Program-made: the position numbers and the translations under genes
Notes under the pieces: generated by a model
The model's database searches: none
What the model saw: only the letters and a program-made list of their open reading frames with translations
Told to the model about the DNA's origin: nothing
In this document: positions 1-10,100 of the stretch, piece by piece
How the letters are laid out: the number at the start of each line of letters is the position of its first letter
How positions within the stretch are numbered: the first letter of the stretch is position 1
Origin: Halichondria panicea
Taxonomy: Eukaryota > Porifera > Demospongiae > Suberitida > Halichondriidae
NCBI RefSeq assembly: GCF_963675165.1
Contig: NC_087382.1
Span: 124,001 to 188,000, forward strand
Direction: 5' to 3'
Length of the DNA: 64,000 nucleotides

Positions 1-897
1 TTGTATTAGAACAACGAAAATTGCCCAAAAGAGTGTCCGGGTAATTAGAAGTGTCCGATAAATTAGAAGATATACGGTACATGATTTTCTAAGGCACACT
101 ATCACCAAGAAAATCTGTATCAAAACCATTGTTTAATTAATTCCACTACCTGGTAGAGTTGATCAGGTTTTTCTAGTCCTCTGCTGGTGATGGTTGGGTC
201 ACTCACTTTCTGGACCCTGACAGTGACAAGGAACAACCTTCTGATGCAGACTCTTGACTTGTACTATTTTGATAAATTAATAAGTCACAGTACGCATGCC
301 CAGCTGCAGGAAACTTAGATATCTGAAGGTGTGGTCTCCTCTAATCAGTATAAAAGCTCTTCTTCTAGGCTCAGCTCCAAGCTATCCAGTAAGTTCCAGT
401 AGTTAATGTTAAGCTTAAGGTGGTGCTTGCTTGCTATACTCTATATCTAGTATCTAGTTAGCTCTGTACTAGAATGCTATAGCTATTGCTAGCTGCAAGA
501 GTGAGAAAGGAGCGGCAAGGCTCTGCTGATGCAGCCAGTAATTTAGACTTGGACTTTTGGCATTGATCGTTTTTAACAACAATCATAGTAGATTATTACC
601 CATCACTCCTTGAGTTTCCCTGTGATTTTGGATTCATGCAGCAAATGTAAAAATGTTCATCCCATGATAATTATAATCAGACAGTGTATTGCTAATAGCT
701 ATAGTAGTTATGTTGCATGGCTACTGTTAAATTTTCAATTATGCGGGCTGTGTTGGAGCTATGCACACACTGTAGGTACCAGCACATGCGCATTGAGCTG
801 CTCTTTCACATGGTATTTTCATTGTGCTGCCTCGAGGTACCCTTCATACAATATTGTCGAAAGAAAAGTGATATAAATTGCTACAAGATCTTTGTAG
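1..897. other. upstream non-coding stretch
   Basis: No convincing coding sequence is seen here. The open stretches at 610-902 are short, lack family similarity and have no splice context. A TATA-like box lies at 349-356, and a splice acceptor ends at 897, where the first likely exon begins. Exons between the TATA box and 897 may exist but cannot be fixed. Confidence 0.4.
349..356 (+). promoter_or_regulatory. TATA-like box
   Basis: TATAAAAG is followed by a C/T-rich stretch about 15-30 bases downstream. It sits upstream of the death-fold gene model starting at 898 and could be its core promoter. This rests on motif and position only. Confidence 0.3.
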
Positions 898-3426
898 GAT
901 AATCTTAGCGAGGCTCTAGTGCAGCTAGACAGTGAGGATATCGATGCCTATGGCCTTGTTGAGTTAGAGGGGAGTGACTGGGACCATAGCCAGATAGGAA
1001 GCTACTCCTCAGAGTTCAAGCTAGAAAATAAAGAGCCTGAAGAGCCAGAGGAAGAAGCTCATGAAACTCTTGAGACGGACCAAGTTCCTGGACCAGGTAA
1101 GTAACTATAGAGTAGCATCTGTAGTGTTCCTAGCTTCACTATAAGTTTGTTTAGGCTAGTTACATCAGCAGTGGACATCATGAGCCACCATTGAACTTGT
1201 AAACCTGTGTGTAGGTGAAGAAAACGTTTCCCGGGAAAAGAGCATCTGCCGATACGACCTCATAGACAAGTTTCTGCAGATCCTGATTGAACAATGTCAC
1301 CGTGAGAACATTGAGAACACTTATTTAGTGCCTTTAGTCACTTTGTGCCTTCATATCATACAATATTGTTTGTGTACATAATTGTGAATGTTTGTAAACA
1401 ATCGCTAATTAGTTGGGGGTGGTCTGTTGCTAGGTAACGATGATGGTGTCAAGATACCCCCGGGGTCTGGGCTACCTGTAGGAAATAGTTACGAGTGATT
1501 TTTCAATATTATTGTTCATGAGATACGAATTTTTAAAGAAAAATATGTATTTCTGTTTTAATTAAAGCTGGGAAAGGGGAAAGGGTTAACATCATTTTAA
1601 GTGCTTCAATTAATTTTAGTGTACGACATAGGTTGACCTTTTGTTAATCGGTCGCTAATGAGTTACTCCCGTATTGCATTCCTGCAGCATGACATGATTT
1701 TTGTGTTGACTTAGCAGGTATTTTAATCACCGTCAGCACTATTTTACTCTTCTTTGTGTTTATCTCTTCTCTTCTAGTCTATCAATCTACTAGTGTTACA
1801 TTTAGACAGGAGCCATAGAAAGCGCAACAAACCCTTGCACTGTAAGTTTATAGCTAATTTCTTCAACTATGACTTGCTATCAGCTACATAAGCACCACTA
1901 TAATATTTGTGGCGCAGTCAACACAAACAACTAGAGTAGACTACCTAAAAAAAGGTCATCACTTTTCATCAGCAGTAAGCATGCGCAGTAGATGGCCCTG
2001 CCCACATTTCCATTGAACATTTCCATTGTGCCTGTGGGAAGTCTTTCACCATTGACCACGTTTTTACTTGCCCGAAAGGTGGGTTCCCCATACTCAGACA
2101 TAATGAAATTTGAGACCTTACAGCTAACCTACTAACCAAGGTTTGCCAAGATGTAAGCGTCGAACCCCCCCTACAACCCCTGACAGGAGAGATGCTCTCA
2201 GGTGCTTCCTCTATCAGCCAGGATGGGGCCCGGCTAGACATTGCTGCGAGTGGGTGCTGGGGAGGTCGCCACAAGAAAACGTACTTCGACGTCAGGGTGT
2301 TTAACCCTCATGCCCCTCCCTCCTTGCTACAAAATGGGATAACCATTATATACCACACTGGCATGGATTCGTTGCAGACTTTGCTTCTCTTTATTAAGAT
2401 CAGCTATCAGATGCATCAGAGGCACACGGTCAAGATGCGGACACGCTCTGAAATCGCCTGAGTCTCTTGTATTAGTTAGAGCTGAGTCAGGTAATTAACC
2501 CAACTCAGTTCTAATTGTACATGTACAACAATGTTACAGTAGCGTTACAATCATTATTTTTACTACTTGTTTTACTCGTATACAGGTTTACTGTTTAATT
2601 GTTTGTGCTTTCAGTTCATTATTATAAAAAAACAAAAACATTTCCATTGAATGACATCATTCTAGTAACTACGCATGCAGTACAGTGCAGAATAGATTGA
2701 CAGATCAAGATGATTCAAGCTGAGTTAGAGTTGATGAAGTACAAAAGGGGGGGGCGGGGGCTCTAGCCCCATGATCCCCCCTCTGCCTACGCCACTGGTC
2801 CCAAGGGTGACCGGATTAACGAGAGTCAGTCTACTTACTTTTGTCACTGCATGTGTTTAGCCGTTAAGAGAACAGAGAAGCTACACCTTGCTATACTTTT
2901 GTACAGTACTAAATCTACATTGCCAAAAAAGGCGACTTATATCTATAAGACATGCATTGTCCATGCATAAAAGGACGATTGCGTGGCTACATACCATTAA
3001 GTTATATGTACAATGTCAAAAATCAAAGTTTGAATGTATAGAGGCGCATAAATATTCATGCATTTGTACACAAGATGGTTGCTGTTATTGAATCTCTGCA
3101 TTCTTTATACAGCTAATGAAACCTTCCCGTCCGCTGATTCCTCAAATTTGTCAATGGAAACACTAAAGAGAGAAACTAAAGTCACTGACGAACAGCTTGA
3201 TACAAGTGTAGAAGAAGTAGACCTCCCAAAATTATCCTCATATTTTGACAACACGGATGACTATGTTGAAATGCTGGGGCTCTCACCGGGACAGCAAACT
3301 GATGTAATTGAAGAGAAGGCTAGAACAGCCATGAATCGTACACAGGCTGGAATAAAGTTGGCTCTGAAATACTGGCTGAACACATTGCCAGCAATTGCCA
3401 TTGTATTTTGGACACTATTGTTCTAG
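898..3426 (+). CDS. three-exon gene with C-terminal death-like fold (5' end unresolved)
   Basis: The proposed exons are 898-1096, 1215-1301 and 3113-3426. Exon 1 follows the acceptor TTTGTAG, is strongly acidic (EEPEEEAHETLETD) and ends at a GTAAGT donor in phase 1. Exon 2 begins after GTGTAG, contains RYDLIDKFLQILIEQCH and ends at GTGAGA in phase 1. The last exon follows TTTATACAG, is also phase 1 and stays open to TAG at 3424-3426, so the three join in frame. Its middle (LPKLSSYF, DYVEMLGLSPGQQTDV, ALKYWL) has the helix spacing of a death domain: a pair of helices around LGLS and a final helix with the L..W pattern. A hydrophobic end (LPAIAIVFWTLLF) could be a tail anchor. No start codon is assigned. 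Exons 1-2 and exon 3 may belong to different genes, because the 1.8-kb intron between them holds transposon debris. Death-fold proteins act as adaptors in apoptosis and innate signalling; the partner is unknown. Confidence 0.4.
1985..2345 (+). pseudogene. fragment of RLE-type non-LTR retrotransposon (3' end of ORF)
   Basis: Read on the plus strand, this matches the C-terminal endonuclease part of the intact element at 54374-57514: the zinc-finger half (H..C, then RHNEI), LQPLTGEMLSGAS, then DGARLDIAA and FDVRVFNPHAP. An in-frame TGA follows RHNEI, and no reverse transcriptase part is present, so it is a dead 5'-truncated copy. It lies in the proposed long intron of the death-fold gene. Confidence 0.75.
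2746..2798. mobile_element. possible hAT-like element end
   Basis: A G-run and C-run tract ends in CCTCTGCCTACGCCACTG. The reverse complement, CAGTGGCGTAGGCAGAGG, resembles the terminal repeats of many hAT MITEs. The partner end was not found, so this may be a truncated end. Confidence 0.3.
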
Positions 3427-3639
3427 CATCCTGTCTAAATATTTGTTCTATTTATATGAAAATTCAAATATTACTCAATCATTTTAACTACTGCGGAAAT
3501 AAATGCTACTATAGACTATTGTAGTGCGTGCGCAAGATCTTCGCTGAACTAGCTACGTTCACTGCACTGGTGCTGGTGAGTAATATTATTGTTTACCTGT
3601 TGGTTGAGCTCATGTAGACTTCTGTGGTAGATTCTATCC

Positions 3640-3773
3640 TGTGGCAGATCTCTCTAGTCACTGTTACAGGCCGGTACAAGTAATAACAAAATACTGAGCA
3701 TGCAGTACTGCCAGCTCAGTATTTTGTTATTACTTTTACCGGCCTGTAACAGTGACTAGAGAGATCTACCACA
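3640..3773. repeat. hairpin, 60-bp inverted arms
   Basis: The arms 3640-3699 and 3714-3773 are reverse complements with few mismatches, separated by a 14-base loop. The element is MITE-like, but no target duplication is evident. It lies between the death-fold gene and the minus-strand gene at 3845. Nothing else is seen in 3427-3844. Confidence 0.8.
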
Positions 3774-3844
3774 GTAAATAATTATATAGAACAGTACAGT
3801 ATAGTAGTCAGTTCTCAGTCATATTCTTCTCAGTCCTGTTCTAG

Positions 3845-4372
3845 TTACAACACTTTTACTAAATTAAATTTAACTTTCTTTCTTGGCTCTTTGTTGTCCG
3901 CTTCTTTTGTGCTTTCTTCTTTTGTTTTTTTGGCTCTAAATCCTAGCAACGTGTAGTCTGGATTTAAAACTTCTGACACCTGGACATCGTATGTTTGGCT
4001 GAGCCTCACAACTTTCTTTAAATAGTTCTGGGCCTTTTTCTGAGACCCCATCGGAAAATAATGTGTTCCAGTATCATCTGCTGTTGTAAAATAAAATTGT
4101 TTTCCCTCAGTTCCCATCTTTACTAGCGACCCAATAGGAAAGGAGTTCCTGTGGTGCCTGATCTCTCGTAAGTCGGAGTCGATGTAGTACGGGTACGGGT
4201 GGAAGTGGCAGCAATTTCCCATCTCAATTCTTTCTCTGTTCTTTTTTGTATAGTAATTTACTGATTCACATGACAGTAATAGCATGCAATCAATGGTAGT
4301 AAAGTGTGTCAAATGAATAGAGATAAAATCTTTATGGTCACTAATTATTAATCTTCCAGCAGACCTGTTCAT
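3845..4372 (-). CDS. hypothetical protein, head to head with chromodomain gene
   Basis: An open frame of 175 codons ends at 3845. I do not recognise the family. The C-terminal 125 residues, starting at an internal Met (MGNCCHFHPYPYY), look like a compact domain with many aromatic residues, followed by a lysine/glutamate-rich stretch (AKKTKEESTKEADNKEP) and a basic tail. The first 50 residues are less protein-like and may be an intron or UTR, so the internal Met is an alternative start. Only 15 bp separate the ATG from the start of the chromodomain gene on the other strand, which suggests a shared bidirectional promoter or an antisense overlap of 5' ends. Confidence 0.5.
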   Translation of the reverse strand: MNRSAGRLIISDHKDFISIHLTHFTTIDCMLLLSCESVNYYTKKNRERIEMGNCCHFHPYPYYIDSDLREIRHHRNSFPIGSLVKMGTEGKQFYFTTADDTGTHYFPMGSQKKAQNYLKKVVRLSQTYDVQVSEVLNPDYTLLGFRAKKTKEESTKEADNKEPRKKVKFNLVKVL

Positions 4373-4387
4373 GCAGATCGACCTGTT

Positions 4388-5212
4388 ATGGACTCGTCAA
4401 AGAGGCAACGACCTGAGAAAGGATACTATTCCTACCTCCATAATATAAGCTCGGCTGACATGGACTTATCTAGCATGCGGGAAGCACGAGATGTGAGAAC
4501 CACTCTGAGCTGTAAGTCTGATGACAGTCTGCCAGAAGGGGTCTTCCTTGTTGAGAGGATAATTCATCATCGACTAACTAAGGTACGTAACATTTTATGA
4601 TATATAGCCCTATACGATTGATTCTATTTCTAGGGGAAAACGGAGTATTTGGTAAAGTGGGCTGGTTACTCATTGGAACAGTCTTCATGGGTCGCTAAGG
4701 AAGATGTGACTATCTCTACTATCCAGTAAGATTATTAAGTATGGCATGGCAGTGCACTGTGTATTACTATAATTATATCTGCACATTTCCCCCCTTTCAG
4801 ATCATACAATACACCACAAGCACCACATACCGAGCTTATAAGCGACGCAACAAGAAGATTTGTTCTGTCCATTCAATGTAGTTTAAATTTAGGTACTGTA
4901 AAATCCTGTAATTTAACTATAGATTTCCGGCTAGATGTATTTCGTTACCTATTTAAAGATCGAGGAACCCAAATGACCCGCGGAAAGCTCCAACTTCAAC
5001 AAACTGATTTTAACGATGAATATTTTATAGGTAGTTGGTATATTTTGTATGATAGATATGGCAATGGCTGCACAGTAGATTTTCCTATTGTAGTATGTCC
5101 TAGAATTAAGTATGGACCGAAAACATATAGAAATAGCAATGGTGAAATGTTAGAGTCACCTAGACTACTATCTGAAATTGTATGTGTAAATCTGGTGAAA
5201 AAACGTTGTTGA
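4388..5212 (+). CDS. three-exon chromodomain protein
   Basis: The exons are 4388-4582, 4634-4725 and 4801-5212; all junctions have GT-AG borders and keep frame, giving 232 aa. The chromodomain spans the first intron at about residues 52-88: FLVERIIHHRLTK in exon 1, then GKTEYLVKWAGYS and SSWVAKEDV in exon 2. The aromatic residues around YLVKWAGY that form the methyl-lysine cage in HP1/Polycomb-type chromodomains are present. The third exon encodes about 136 residues that I cannot assign. The role is likely binding of methylated histone tails or a targeting module. Chromodomains are also common in retroelement integrases, but no integrase, reverse transcriptase or terminal repeat is seen nearby, so a host gene is preferred. 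Confidence 0.7.
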
Positions 5213-5500
5213 TCATTGTTAATTGTTAATTGTTAATGCATGCATGGCCCAACCTGAGCAGCCAATACGCACTATGTGACTCATAACTAACTGCTTCAGG
5301 CCAATTCTCTACCATAATGCTTTTAATGACTCTCAAACAAATGGCTGGGTCAACACGCATCCCGACTTACAGCTAACCTTGTCAGCCTTCCATTAGAGAG
5401 CACGGATTTGCCTACAATTATACATAGACTATGTCATAGTTAAAGCTAGCACCAGATTTAAACATGAACGAATGAATGTAAGACATAATTAGTCACATAG
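5213..5500. other. intergenic, no feature seen
   Basis: This is the spacer between the chromodomain gene and the stop of the minus-strand kinase gene. It is AT-rich, with a short TTAATTGTTAA tandem near 5217. No coding signal is seen. Confidence 0.5.
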
Positions 5501-6626
5501 TCATTCAACATTAAGAGAAATGGTTTCTAAGCTAGGACGGTCATGAGCATGATAAGAAAGACATTCCTTAATTACATGGGCAAGTTCAGTTGACTTAATT
5601 ACAATGGAGTTCATCTTCTTCATTATTCTACCTAATGAGTATATATCGCTCTGTGTGCTCTGTAAAACAAGCCCATCGCGGAGGTCTGGAGCTACTTGAG
5701 TGTGTTCTTTTATGTAAATAACTTTCTGTTCCTCGGTCAGGCAGTACTTCTTAGCATGCTTTTCTTTACATGCCTTTCCAAAATCCACAATACATGGCCG
5801 GATACATTCTAACAAAGTAGTCCCTAATACTACGTTGTCTACTTTAAGATCATTGTGAAGAATACTCAGCTTGTGCATGTATGATAGACCATCACAATTT
5901 GGATCAGTATTTGCATCCATGTCTTAGGGCTTAATTTAATTTCGTTAGTCGAATACAAGGCAGAATATAATGAAACTTGTTGCTGCTTCACGCTTACATT
6001 AGACATTACTAAAGCTCTCCTGGTGGAACAAATACCAAAACAGTGTGGTATATAAGGGCTGGAATTTAATGTAAGTAATATACTGGCTTCATGCCTAATC
6101 GATTCGATTGAGGAGTCGGAAGTAAATGTTTTGACACAGACGTCAAAACACTCTTTAAAAATCATACGAGAGCATGTTCCAAACCGACCATTTCCTATAT
6201 GAACATCACCACCCCCATCTGCTAAACATTTCTCACTTATCTCTGGAACTACAGTAACTCCTCGCATAATATCAGCATTCGTACACATTCTTGGAGTTGC
6301 CTTGGGTAGACTGATTGCACTCGTCTTCATGGCTGCTGTTAGTAACTTTAGTGGTCGTTGGTGACTGCAGGATGTTCCCAGAGTTCCTGTCCGTAATTGC
6401 TTAGCTCGATACACGTTGAGTTCCCTGTATGAACAATATTATTTACTGGCTGTTAATCAGCAACTTACAGTTTATAATCTATTGCCTTCTTCTTCCAATT
6501 CTGAACATTTTTCTCGGCACATTCAAGGCTCTTCTTCTCCATACACAGCTGCTTGCCAATTTTGTCAACTCTAGCTTTTCGATTGAGCCTCTTGAGCTTG
6601 GATCTTGAGAATGTCTGGTCAGCCAT
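5501..6626 (-). pseudogene. protein kinase, two exons, one frameshift
   Basis: Exon 1 is 6626-6469 (MADQTFSRSKLKRLNRKAR..., charged and probably helical) and exon 2 is 6424-5501; they join in frame across a GT-AG intron. The kinase fold is nearly complete: glycine loop IGNGRFGTC, lysine in CVKTF, glutamate in HEASIL, catalytic loop HNDLKVDN (Asn replaces the usual Arg of HRD), DFG in VDFGKA, VAPDL in place of APE, and DIYSLG. Near 5897 the frame shifts: IL.QIV is in one frame and DGLSYMH in the next, consistent with one missing base. About 360 aa would be expected. Either the gene is a recent pseudogene or the base is an assembly error. Substrate and pathway are unknown. Confidence 0.7.
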
Positions 6627-6840
6627 TTTGTAATAAGTCTAAGAGAACCAGAGGTCGCAAAATACCCGCCATAATGCATCTGAGAAGTGTTATCATGCTA
6701 TTGAATGAGTACTGTGGTTAATTTAGTGGGTGATAACACCGCAGCCTATTCACCCGCCCACTCATATTGACATGGCTAATTAATTTTGTTACATAACAGC
6801 TCAAGGGACCTTTTGTTCCATTATCCCGGGCCTCCTAGCT

Positions 6841-9420
6841 ATGGCAGTAAACAAGCAGTCCAGAAGAGCAGAGAGCCTGTCCATCACCATCTCAAATTCA
6901 GCAAAGAAGTACTCTGACTTCAGCCACACAGAACCACAAGTACAGCCAAACTTCTCTCTCTCTATTCCTATCGAGTTGCTGCATCATTGGTACATGAACA
7001 AGAAGGCAGAAGAGACATTCATTAGCTTAGTTAATAGCATGGTAACAATAGTTAAACTAGCACAAAGCGATCGTCTGGAGAAAAGGCTTGCAGAACAAGC
7101 TAGCAAGGTAGCAAGAAGGATACGGGGGCTAAAAGGAAGAAGGAGGTATGCCGTACTTGCTGGAGAATACAACCTCTTCGTGCTTGATGGAGAAGCAGAA
7201 TCGTATTCTGAAATTGAGCAGCAACTATCCACTGAATCTCCACAGCCAACAACAATCCCCGAAACAAGTAGACCTACCACAGCACACATCAACAAAGGCA
7301 AAAAAGTTCACGAGGTATCACCACGACAGGTAAAACGAAAGCTAGCACACTGTAAGAGCTCTGCAGAGCAAGCGCTTTGGTTTTGTGAATCATTCGGTCT
7401 TCAGCCAGAATCTTTAGAGCTACGCAAACAGACAGGATCTCCCATCAAATTCAATTTTTTATCTAGCCCATCTCACAAGCCACAACATCAAACGCCAGCT
7501 CTTTCACCAAACGATTCTGCGAGGGTACAGCAAGCTCTTTATGTACTTGACAGGTTTGCTGTGAGTGACGAAGCTTATCATGAATTGAGCGTCGCATCTG
7601 ATTTACCACCACTGTACCGAATCAAGGATGCTCGCCTCTCAATTAACAACTCTCTCGACATCCGACATCTCGAAGGTCCTTATCCTGGTGCTTATAGACC
7701 ACCGAAAGCTGCAATCCAGGAAGAGCTAGCTAAGATCGTAAGTAAAGAAGAAATTATACATTATTATTATGGATTATTATTTTAGGTTCATTCAGGGAAA
7801 GCTATCACCCAACCAGTAAAAGTAAAACTCAGTGGTGACGGAGCCAGATTCACAAGATCATCCAATATCATACTTCTCTCATTTGCATTTCCAGAAATTC
7901 AAGACAATGTTTTATCAGGCATGGGTAAGCTTAACAATAAAAATATTAAACGAGAAAGTGGTGAAAATATTTTTATATTGACATTCATACAGGCAATCAT
8001 ACTTTTGCTGGCCTAAAAGCCGAAGAGTCGTATGAAACAATTAGTTCAGGACTATCTGAGGTATTGAAGGAGTTGAACGACATCTTTTCACACCCACTAC
8101 TCACTGTTGATGAAACAGAGTACCGCCTTGAGTTTTTCCTGGGTAGTGATTACAAGGTGAGAATGTATAGTTAATTACTGACTATAAAAATTGCATTATT
8201 AGTTTCTTTTACTGAGTATGGGCCTCAACAAAGCAACCTCTATGTACGCTTGTGTCTGGTGTACCATCAAGAAGGATGAAAGGTATATCTATAATTATTA
8301 TATGCTTAAACCTAGCTTCCCCATTTGCCGCTATAGGTGGGATATGTCAAAGGATAGGGCTGACTACACCGTAACAAATGCAAGAACATTGAGTTCCCTA
8401 CAAGCAAAAGGCGCACTTCCCAGCAGTAAACCAGCAAGTGTACGACTAGGATCAATTACAACACCACTACTGAACATAGAGCCAGACCATATAATACCCG
8501 ATGAGCTACACCTACTCCTACGTATAGCTGACGTTTTAACAAGAAATCTCATTCTAGAGATAGTGGCATCTGCTAAACAAGACAGACAAGGAAACGCACA
8601 TATACTCACTCACCTACAAACACTACAGACGATCGTTAAAGACTGTGGTATCACGTTCAGGGTATGGGAAGCAAGGGGTCCAGATGGCAAAGCTTCTGGA
8701 CATTACGAATGGACATCACTGCAGGGGAACGACACCAAGAAGTTTCTGGAACGTCTCCCAGTGAGGTTTGCTGACCTACTGAAGGAAGAAATTCAAGCTA
8801 AAATGGCCCAACTTTGGACAGTGAGTACTAATTAAATTTCCCTTCGCATTTTACAAACATAATTATTTATATGGTCTGGCTCTATAGGAATTTCTCTCTT
8901 TGTATAAGATGGTTTCTAGCTGGACTCCACCTCCCAGTGAAGTGGTTGAGCAAAAGGTATAGTGTTAGTTTACTAGTAGGGAGAACCATTGTATCTAATT
9001 TACTATAATCTATCATGATAGGCGAAAGACTGGATAAGGCTTTTCTTGAGCTTGAAGCACAAGTGTCAAGGGTTTCAGGAAAAGAATATTACGCCCTATA
9101 TGCACACACTGGTCTTTCACTTCCCTTACTTTATTTCAAAATACGGAAATGTCAAGATGTTTAGTGGACAAGGTGAGTTCGAGTGTAAAGAGATAACATT
9201 TTAATCACCTTTTTCTCTAGGGGTGGAGAAAAATAATGATGACGCCAAGAGACACTACTTCTCCAGTAATCTGCATGACCCAGTGGGGGAGGTTCTGAAA
9301 GCTGAAGCGAGAATAGACGAGACATCACAATTTAAGCGAAAGAAACGAAAGTACATACGAAAAACTCCATTAGATTTAGTAGACATGAACAAACAGCCAC
9401 GACTTGACTCTGAATCATGA
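6841..9420 (+). CDS. eight-exon transposase-like protein (DDE/RNase H-like candidate)
   Basis: The exons are 6841-7737, 7786-7924, 7993-8156, 8203-8282, 8337-8820, 8888-8956, 9022-9172 and 9221-9420. All junctions are GT-AG and in frame, giving 727 aa. The first 250 residues are charged and variable. The conserved part matches a repetitive gene family of sponges and cnidarians that I recognise only by motif: LSGDGA (D317), FFLGSDYK (D398), CVWC (417-420), PDHIIPDELHL (478-486), TPYMHTLVFHFPYF and FSGQGVEKNNDD (E664). D317, D398 and E664, with a CxxC/H insertion between the second D and the E, fit the layout of hAT/KDZ-type DDE transposases; this is inference. A basic tail KRKKRKYIRK may be a nuclear signal. 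No terminal inverted repeats are seen around it, so it may be domesticated. It is divergently arranged with the kinase, 214 bp apart. Confidence 0.75.
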
Positions 9421-10100
9421 TTAATTCTACCCAACATAATAATATAGTATACTATATATCCTGATAGATTGTACACATTTACTATCTTCAAGTAAATGAC
9501 TGCTAGCCTATACTTACTTGCAGCCATATACACTCACTTTACATTGCTGGTACATTGCGATTAATGGGGAATTCCCCAAATTAGTGGCTCTACGCAGCTC
9601 TTGGGTATGTGTAGATAATGCGATACGTCATTGATAATTGTGGATTTTTTGACAAAACTGGACACATTTTGGAACCGCTTAGTCCACTTTATATCGAGCA
9701 GCAGCCGCTTTAAGCAGCAGAGTAGGCCGTATATTTTTGCTGGCAATCGGCAAAAATGAAAATATATGTGTAAGAATGCCGCAAATCAAACACAAAAATA
9801 CAAAATAATCAAATTTTACAATACAATACACGAGACAAGCGCTGAAACATTGATCAACAAAAGCAGTTAGGGAACTTATACAAGCTGGCTGGCTAGCTTC
9901 TTGTGGGATTCCAAGGTTAGCTAAGGTGTATTTCTTCTTCTTTGTATCGGCAAATCAACTGAAAGTAGCTCCCTACAAGGGAAAAAGGGAAGCATAGCCT
10001 TTGGTCTCATAAGAACACATATAAAATCATACCGTAATATACAGAAAATTACTAACTGATTTACTGACATATTTTAATTGGTGTCCAGTCATTGCTGGCA
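9421..10100. other. intergenic region before NLR gene
   Basis: This is AT-rich spacer. The minus-strand open frame near 9561-9746 has no recognisable domain. The NLR promoter must lie here, but no clear TATA box is seen. Confidence 0.4.

Noticed and set aside
610-902. two overlapping plus-strand open frames of 61-88 codons
   Set aside because: No domain, no splice support, composition like translated AT-rich spacer.
6479-6679. 66-codon minus-strand open frame
   Set aside because: Different frame from the kinase exon 1 at 6626-6469, which joins exon 2 in phase.
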